Of a stretch of 64,000 bases of DNA, positions 59,350 to 64,000 are shown piece by piece. The translations under genes and the position numbers were made by a program. Positions within the stretch are counted from its first letter, which is position 1. The number at the start of each line of letters is the position of its first letter. Source of the stretch: Wagnerdoeblera sp046292685 (lineage in GTDB: Bacteria > Pseudomonadota > Alphaproteobacteria > Rhodobacterales > Rhodobacteraceae). The DNA is taken from assembly GCF_046292685.1 (NCBI RefSeq), contig NZ_JBKBQM010000005.1, positions 30,467 to 94,466 on the forward strand, read 5' to 3'. Below the pieces are notes generated by a model. The model was not told where the DNA came from. It saw only the letters and a list, made by a program, of their open reading frames with translations, and did no database searches.

Positions 59350-59722
59350 CGCCGTCCCAGCGGTTGCGCGGCATCCCGCGCGCGCCGATCGCCTGCGGCA
59401 GCCAGGGCAGGCGCCCCTGCATCAACTGCACCGCCAGATACAGCAGCGGCAGACCCGAAACCCCGGGCGGCGCGGGCAGCACATCGGGCGCGGCGAACAG
59501 CAGGATCAGCGCTGCCCGCCCTCGGCCGCCCAGAAGCGCGATGAGCTCGGCGATGGCCAGGAACGCGCGCATCGGATCGGCGGCGATGTCGGACAGGATT
59601 TCGGACAGGGGCTTGCGCCGCGGCGGCGGTGGCGGCGGCCGGGCCGCTGGGCCGGGGCGGTCGGGCGCAAGGGCGGCAGGCGTCGGCGCATCGGCGCCGG
59701 CGGGCAGAGGCGCGTGCAGCAT
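59350..59722 (-). pseudogene. ExoD-family exopolysaccharide synthesis protein, 5' remnant
   Basis: The N-terminal ~120 residues are intact, starting at ATG 59722. A proline-rich tail is followed by LSEILSDIAADPMRAFLAIAEL, GGRGRAALILLFAAPDVLPAPPG and LPLLYLAVQLMQGRLPWLPQ, the ExoD pattern. The remaining two membrane helices are gone and the frame runs into unrelated sequence. Confidence 0.75.
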
Positions 59723-59754
59723 GATCGGACAGACCCTGAAAACCGGCAGCGGTG

Positions 59755-59785
59755 CCGGGAACCCGCAAGGCGCGCGGGTTCCCGG
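59755..59785 (-). terminator. Terminator-like hairpin after secDF
   Basis: A 12-base stem (CCGGGAACCCGC with GCGGGTTCCCGG) with a seven-base loop lies just past the secDF stop. It lacks a U run but is strong. Confidence 0.65.
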
Positions 59786-59791
59786 CCGAGA

Positions 59792-62422
59792 TCAGGCGTC
59801 GATATGCGCGAACGCGTGGTCGGGCTTGCGCCGCACCTTTTCGCTGCGGTCGACGCCAAGGAACAGCACGATGTTCTTGGCGACATACAGCGTGGACCAG
59901 GTGCCGAGGATCACCCCCAGCAGCATCGCCAGCACGAAGCCGCGGATCACGTCGCCGCCGAAGGCCAGCAGCGCCACCAGCGCGATCAGCGTGGTCGTCG
60001 CCGTCATCAGCGTGCGCCCCAGCGTTTCGTTGGCCGACAGGTTCATCAGGTCGCGCAGCGGCGTGGTCTTGAACTTGGCCAGGTTTTCCCGCAGCCGGTC
60101 GAAGATGACGACGGTATCGTTGACCGAATAGCCGAGGATGGTCAGCAGCGCCGCCACGATGGTCAGGTCGAACTTCAACCCGAAGGCCGCAAAGATGCCG
60201 ACGGTGACCACCACGTCATGCACCAGCGCCGCCACCGTTCCGACCGCGAACTGCCATTCGAACCGCATCCAGACATAGATCAGGATGCCCGCCGCCCCCG
60301 CGCCCACGGCGGCCAGCGCCAGCCAGATCAGCTCGGCCGAAACCTTGGGGCCGACCGATTCCACCGCGGTAAAGGCAACGGCCGGGTCCACCTGCCGCAG
60401 GGCCGATTCCACCTGGCCCACCACGGCGGGTGCCAGCGCCTCGGACCCGTCCTGCGCCTCGATGCGGATGCTGGCCACGTGCTGATCGGGGCGGAAGGCG
60501 GGATCGAACGCCTCGGTGATCGACACGTCGCCCAGGGACAGCCCGTTGAGGGCGCCGCGATAGGCGCCGACGTCGATGGCATGGGTGCTTTCGGCGCGGA
60601 TGGAGGTGCCGCCCTTGAAGTCGATCCCGAAGTTCAGCCCCATCGTCGCCACCAGCAGCAGCGAGCCCACGACCGCCGCCGCCGACATGCCGAAGGTCAG
60701 CCACTGGAAGCGGAAGAAGTCGATGGCGGTCTTTTCCGGTGCCAGCCGCAGCAGGCCGCGCAAGGCGATGGTTTTCGGCCGTTTCCAGCGCATCCAGGTT
60801 TCGACGATCAGCCGCGTGACGTAGACGGCGGTGAACATCGAGGTGAGGATCCCCAGCCCCAGGGTCACGGCAAAGCCGCGCACGGGCCCCGAGCCGATGG
60901 CGAACATGATGATCGCGGTCAGCAGGCCGGTGATGTTGCTGTCGACGATGGCCGAAAGCGCCTTGTCGAAACCGATGTCGATGGCGCGGGCGGCGGGGCG
61001 GCCGGCGCGCAACTCCTCGCGGATCCGCTCGAAGATCAGCACGTTGGCATCCACCGCCATGCCCATCGTCAGCACGATGCCCGCGATGCCCGGCAGGGTC
61101 AGCGTGGCGCCCATCGCCGACAGCGCCGCCAGCAGCAGCCCCATGTTCAGCGCCAGCGCCAGGTTGGCCATCAGCCCGAAGCCGCCATAGCAGGCCACCA
61201 TGAAGGCCACGACCGCCGCCATGCCGATCGCCGCGGCGCGCTGGCCGGCCTCGATGCTGTCCTTGCCGAGTTCGGGGCCGATGGTGCGTTCTTCCAGAAA
61301 GTCCATACCGGCGGGCAAGGCCCCGGCGCGCAGCAGCACGGCAAGCTCGGTGCTGTCCTGCAGGGTGAATTGCCCGGTGATGATGCCCGAGCCGCCGGGA
61401 ATGTGGCTCTGGATCACCGGGGCCGAGATCACCTTGCCGTCGAGCACGATGGCAAAGGGCTTGCCGATGTTGGCGGCGGTGTAGTCGCCGAACACCCGCG
61501 CCCCGGCCGGGTCGAAGCGGAAGCTGACGGCGGGGCGCTTGTTCTGGTCGAAGGATGGTTGCGCATCGACCAGGTCTTCGCCGGTGACGACCGGGGTGCG
61601 GTCGAGCGCATAGAACACGCCCGGTTCGTTCGCCGAAGGCAGCACGAGGTCGCCGGGCTTGCCGGCGCCCTGTTCGCTGGTTGCCCGGCCCAGCACGGGG
61701 TGGAAGGTCAGCTTGGCCGTGGTGCCGATCAGCGCCTTGAGTTCTGCCGCCGAACCCAGACCGGGCACCTCGATCAGGATGCGGTCGGCGCCCTGGCGCA
61801 TGATGGTGGGTTCGCGGGTGCCGACCTCGTCCACGCGGCGGCGGATGATTTCCAGCGATTGCTGGAGGGTGCGTTCGTCCAGCGCGCGCCGTTCGGCCTC
61901 GGTCAGGGTGATGACCAGCGTGTTGCCCTCGGCGCTGACCGCGAGGCTGGACTGGCCGATGCCCGTGAGGCCGGAAACCGGCGTGGCCAGCGCGCGCACG
62001 GCCTGCAAGGCCGCGGCCATGCCGGCGGGATTTCCCACCTCGACCCGCAACCGGTCGGGGGCCGAGGGCTGGCGCCGCACGGCACCGACCTGATCCTGAA
62101 GCGCGCGCAAGGCATCGCGCACCTCGGGCCAGAGCGATTCCATCCGGGCGGCGTGAACCTCCCTGACCCGGACTTCGGCCAGAAGATGCGCCCCGCCGCG
62201 CAGGTCGAGGCCGAGGTTGACCAGGCTGGCCGGCATCCAGGCCGGCCAGCCGGCCAGATCGGCGGCGCGATCGGGCGGCAGGGTGCCGGTTTCGGCCAGG
62301 ATGGCCGCGGCATCGTTGTGCCGTTCCACCTGCGGGTAGAAGGCATTGGGCAGGGCAAAAAGCAGCCCCCAGATACAGACGCCCCAGATGAGAAGGCGTT
62401 TCCACAGAACGGTTCGCGACAT
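59792..62422 (-). CDS. secDF: Fused protein translocase SecDF
   Basis: The 876-residue protein contains both SecD (residues ~1-560) and SecF (~575-865). SecD: VNLGLDLRGGAHLLAEV, RRRVDEVGTREPTIMRQGADRILIEVPG, GMAVDANVLIFERIREELRAG. SecF: GLNFGIDFKGGTSIRAES, ILGYSVNDTVVIFDRLRENL and TLMTATTTLIALVAL. The twelve helices and two periplasmic loops are complete. It helps proton-driven protein export through SecYEG. YajC, a frequent partner gene, is not upstream. The ATG at 62422 fits the first helix. Confidence 0.93.
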   Translation of the reverse strand: MSRTVLWKRLLIWGVCIWGLLFALPNAFYPQVERHNDAAAILAETGTLPPDRAADLAGWPAWMPASLVNLGLDLRGGAHLLAEVRVREVHAARMESLWPEVRDALRALQDQVGAVRRQPSAPDRLRVEVGNPAGMAAALQAVRALATPVSGLTGIGQSSLAVSAEGNTLVITLTEAERRALDERTLQQSLEIIRRRVDEVGTREPTIMRQGADRILIEVPGLGSAAELKALIGTTAKLTFHPVLGRATSEQGAGKPGDLVLPSANEPGVFYALDRTPVVTGEDLVDAQPSFDQNKRPAVSFRFDPAGARVFGDYTAANIGKPFAIVLDGKVISAPVIQSHIPGGSGIITGQFTLQDSTELAVLLRAGALPAGMDFLEERTIGPELGKDSIEAGQRAAAIGMAAVVAFMVACYGGFGLMANLALALNMGLLLAALSAMGATLTLPGIAGIVLTMGMAVDANVLIFERIREELRAGRPAARAIDIGFDKALSAIVDSNITGLLTAIIMFAIGSGPVRGFAVTLGLGILTSMFTAVYVTRLIVETWMRWKRPKTIALRGLLRLAPEKTAIDFFRFQWLTFGMSAAAVVGSLLLVATMGLNFGIDFKGGTSIRAESTHAIDVGAYRGALNGLSLGDVSITEAFDPAFRPDQHVASIRIEAQDGSEALAPAVVGQVESALRQVDPAVAFTAVESVGPKVSAELIWLALAAVGAGAAGILIYVWMRFEWQFAVGTVAALVHDVVVTVGIFAAFGLKFDLTIVAALLTILGYSVNDTVVIFDRLRENLAKFKTTPLRDLMNLSANETLGRTLMTATTTLIALVALLAFGGDVIRGFVLAMLLGVILGTWSTLYVAKNIVLFLGVDRSEKVRRKPDHAFAHIDA

Positions 62423-62480
62423 GAGCGGTCCTTTGTGCCGGCGCCTGCGGCGCGAGGACGCAAGGGCAGGGCCGGCCGGA

Positions 62481-62532
62481 TGCGGCAAGGGACCGGAGCC
62501 TTTGCCGCAGGCGCCGGACCGCAGCGGTCCGG
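62481..62532. terminator. Two adjacent hairpins upstream of secDF
   Basis: TGCGGCAA (62481-62488) pairs with TTGCCGCA (62502-62509), and CCGGACCGC (62514-62522) pairs with GCGGTCCGG (62524-62532) around one base. On the minus strand they would follow the interrupted secreted-protein gene, so they may end its transcript; no U run is present. Confidence 0.45.
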
Positions 62533-62611
62533 TCGGGCAGGGTCCGGCGGGTTTGCAAGGCAAGGGAGCGGGCCGCAAGACCGGCGCAAGGCGCCGCGCC
62601 GCAAGGCCCCG

Positions 62612-62977
62612 TCAGGCCAGCGGGGGTGCCCTTGGTTCGGGCCGCAGCGGCTGATGCGCCGCGGGCAGGACCGCAGCGGCCCGGGCGCGTTGTACGCCCG
62701 CAGGCGACGGCGCGACCAGCGCAAGGCCCGCAGGCGGCAGGTCGGCCACCGGGTCGCCATCGGCGCGCTGTTCGACAGGGCGTTGCGATTTGGTCGCCGG
62801 GGAAAGCGTTGCGGTTTCGTCCGGCGACAGGGCGGCCACGATCTGCGCCGGGCCAGGCGCAGGCGTCGCGCCGGGCCGCGCAGTGGCGCCGATTCAGCTG
62901 AGCAGCAGCGACAGCGTGACGAGTGCGGCAACCCACACCCGCTGCAACTGTCCGTCTGTGTGCCGCGCCCGGTTCAT
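62612..62977 (-). pseudogene. Small signal-peptide protein interrupted by an in-frame stop
   Basis: From ATG 62977 the frame reads MNRARHTDGQLQRVWVAALV and a hydrophobic stretch ending LLLS, then a TGA at 62894-62896. It then continues in the same frame for ~93 codons of a Pro/Ala/Arg-rich secreted-type chain to a TGA at 62612. If the internal stop were a Trp or Arg codon the product would be ~121 residues. I do not recognise the family. A TGA in a signal peptide region is more likely a nonsense mutation than a special codon. Confidence 0.45.
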
Positions 62978-63104
62978 GCACGGCAATTTCGCATTGTGCG
63001 GCGCGCGGCGCAATGGGGCCGATGCCGCCACGCGGCGGCACGGCAAGGCATCGGCGGAAAAGCGGCGCCGATGCCCCCGGTGTCGTGTCGTGCAGGGGCC
63101 CCCG

Positions 63105-63260
63105 TCATGCGGCCACGAATGCGCGCACGAAAGGCGTTGCCGGCTGCGCGCGAAGGTGCTGCGGCTTGCCGAACTGCTCGATCCGGCCCATCGACATCAC
63201 GACCACGAGGTCGGCCAGCTGCATCGCCTCGTCCTGGTCATGCGCGAGCGTCACGCGGTG
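63105..63260 (-). pseudogene. ABC transporter ATPase, C-terminal tail remnant (CysA/PotA type)
   Basis: The 51 codons before the TGA at 63105 read HRVTLAHDQDEAMQLAD, then LVVVMSMGRIEQFGKPQHL and PATPFVRAFVA. This is the H-loop region (HDQDEA) and end of a molecular group of sulfate or polyamine importer ATPases. Everything upstream of this point is missing; the sequence changes abruptly near 63260. Confidence 0.75.
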
Positions 63261-63624
63261 AACGGGCGGGATTCAACGTCTGGATCGACATGGCCTTGCC
63301 GGGTTCGACCGACCCGGGTCTTTGGCGCGCTTTGCCGTTGCCGAAACCCGCGTCCCGGAACGGCCCCGGCATGCCGGCGGCGGCGATGGCAGCCGGATCG
63401 TCCATGCGGCGAAATTCGGCCGGGAGCTTGCCCAGCGGCGCGTCAACCGGGGGGCGCAGAGCCCGGGCTCGACCCCCTTGAACCAACAGGGGGTCATCAC
63501 AGAAAACGGAAAAATCGCACGTCACGGCCTGCGACGGCCTTGACCTGGCAACAGTGCAACGCGGCGATCAGCAGGCAGGGGGCTTTCTCGACAGCCCCCC
63601 GGGGGATCGTTTCCCTGCTGAACG
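63261..63624. other. Unassigned stretch between gene remnants
   Basis: No gene family could be recognised in either strand. Minus-strand frames such as one beginning MTCDFSVFCDD look non-coding. A short C-run followed by GGGGGATCG (63590-63610) may be the edge of an insertion element. I see nothing else. Confidence 0.35.
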
Positions 63625-63774
63625 TTGACGCCGGCGCAGGACGCCGTGGCGATGGCGCTGCGCGAGGCGCTGCCGGTCTCGCTCGATGATCCGCCGGCCG
63701 TGGTGCGGGCGTTCCGGAACCCGCAGGTCTCGCGCTCGGGTCTGGACCGCTGCCTGCATCGGCATGGCGTGGGC
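63625..63774 (+). mobile_element. IS481-family transposase fragment
   Basis: In one frame the segment TPAQDAVAMALREALPVSLD, then VVRAFRNPQVSRSGLDRCL and RHGVG, matches the N-terminal helix-turn-helix part of IS481-like transposases. There is no start codon of the family or the DDE domain. The fragment stops abruptly at 63774. Confidence 0.75.
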
Positions 63775-63849
63775 AGCGCACTTCGCGCCTGCCTCGTGCT
63801 CGACCAGGATGCCGATGATCTGCTCGTCCATGAATCTCGTTCGCCTCAT
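63775..63849 (-). mobile_element. IS3-family OrfA start fragment
   Basis: From ATG 63849 (minus strand) 25 codons read MRRTRFMDEQIIGILVEHEA plus GAKCA, the beginning of IS3-family OrfA (IS407-like). The rest is cut off by the IS481 piece at 63774. It is inverted relative to that piece. Confidence 0.8.
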
Positions 63850-63881
63850 TGGCCGTCCCTTCCTTGGGCCGGACTCTAACA

Positions 63882-64000
63882 GGCTGCTGAAGAAGTCAGC
63901 CCTCGACCCGGAGTTAGGAACATGATTCACCCTTTGCACGACAACGGTGGGGGTGATGATGCGCGGGACGGACGAGGCGAGCGGGTCGCTGTTCAGCTAT
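63882..64000 (+). mobile_element. Left end of an IS5-like element (terminal repeat and transposase start)
   Basis: GGCTGCTGAAGAAGTC at 63882-63897 resembles the outer inverted repeat of IS5/IS1182-type elements. From about 63959 a frame begins MRGTDEASGSLFSY, which matches the N-terminus of such transposases. It runs off the window edge. Confidence 0.7.

Noticed and set aside
62894..62896. TGA as a selenocysteine codon in the small secreted frame
   Set aside because: It lies just after a signal-peptide core, no known selenoprotein motif surrounds it and no SECIS-like stem was evident after it.
58967..63481. A 1504-codon plus-strand open frame opposite secDF
   Set aside because: No domains and an Arg/Gly/Gln-rich composition; it is antisense to an unmistakable SecDF.

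Overview
This 64 kb window is very GC-rich (about 70% by eye) and tightly packed with overlapping ATGA/GTGA gene junctions. Gene content points to the alphaproteobacterial family Rhodobacteraceae: TRAP transporters, a DnaA-like plasmid replicon, a YnjBCD-type transporter and IS481/IS3/IS5-type insertion-sequence debris. A replication and partition module (replicase, parA, parB, three identical palindromes) lies at 31.3-34.9 kb. The molecule is therefore probably a plasmid or chromid, or a chromosome with an integrated plasmid. It also carries a tRNA-Ser and a secDF gene, which favours a chromid or an integration.

Layout. 0-3.3 kb: the tail of a TRAP permease, a flavoprotein monooxygenase, and two visibly decayed genes (Old Yellow Enzyme and pirin). 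3.4-11.4 kb: an eight-gene operon. It pairs CDP-6-deoxyhexose synthesis (rfbF, rfbG), an oxidoreductase, a C-methyltransferase and a second methyltransferase with a Gtr-like set: GT2 lipid-carrier glycosyltransferase, GtrA flippase and a GT-C-like membrane protein. It probably decorates a surface polysaccharide with a branched methylated deoxysugar. 11.4 kb: tRNA-Ser(UGA). 11.8-19.4 kb: a minus-strand operon with a fused TVP38/flavin disulfide reductase, a CDP-alcohol phosphatidyltransferase (YnjF-like), YnjB/C/D transporter parts and an NDH-like flavoprotein.

19.4-30.1 kb: a catabolic island for an N-containing ring or amide compound. It has three amidohydrolases, an Asp/Glu/hydantoin racemase, a flavin reductase-like protein and a dipeptide-type ABC transporter. 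A deletion removed the N-termini of both its GntR regulator and its binding protein. 30.1 kb: a thiolase. 31.3-34.9 kb: the replicon module. 35.0-37.7 kb: an H-NOX-like protein followed by a PAS-GGDEF-EAL c-di-GMP protein. 37.7-41.7 kb: dgkA and eptA opposite a PmrAB-like two-component system, an envelope-charge module. 41.7-43.1 kb: a DapA-family aldolase and a VOC protein.

43.3-58.8 kb: a second catabolic region. It contains a TRAP transporter (dctPQM), a class II aldolase, a PanE-like reductase, two acyl-CoA ligases, a P450, two thiolases, an enoyl reductase, an enoyl-CoA hydratase and a TetR regulator. Three of its promoter regions share a CAAACAAACA-type element, so they may form one TetR regulon. 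58.8-59.7 kb: three unrelated gene remnants joined directly. 59.8-62.4 kb: a fused secDF. 62.4-64 kb: a nonsense-interrupted secreted-protein gene, an ABC ATPase tail, fragments of IS481 and IS3 transposases, and the start of an IS5-like element.

All function calls come from reading motifs and context. No database search was possible.
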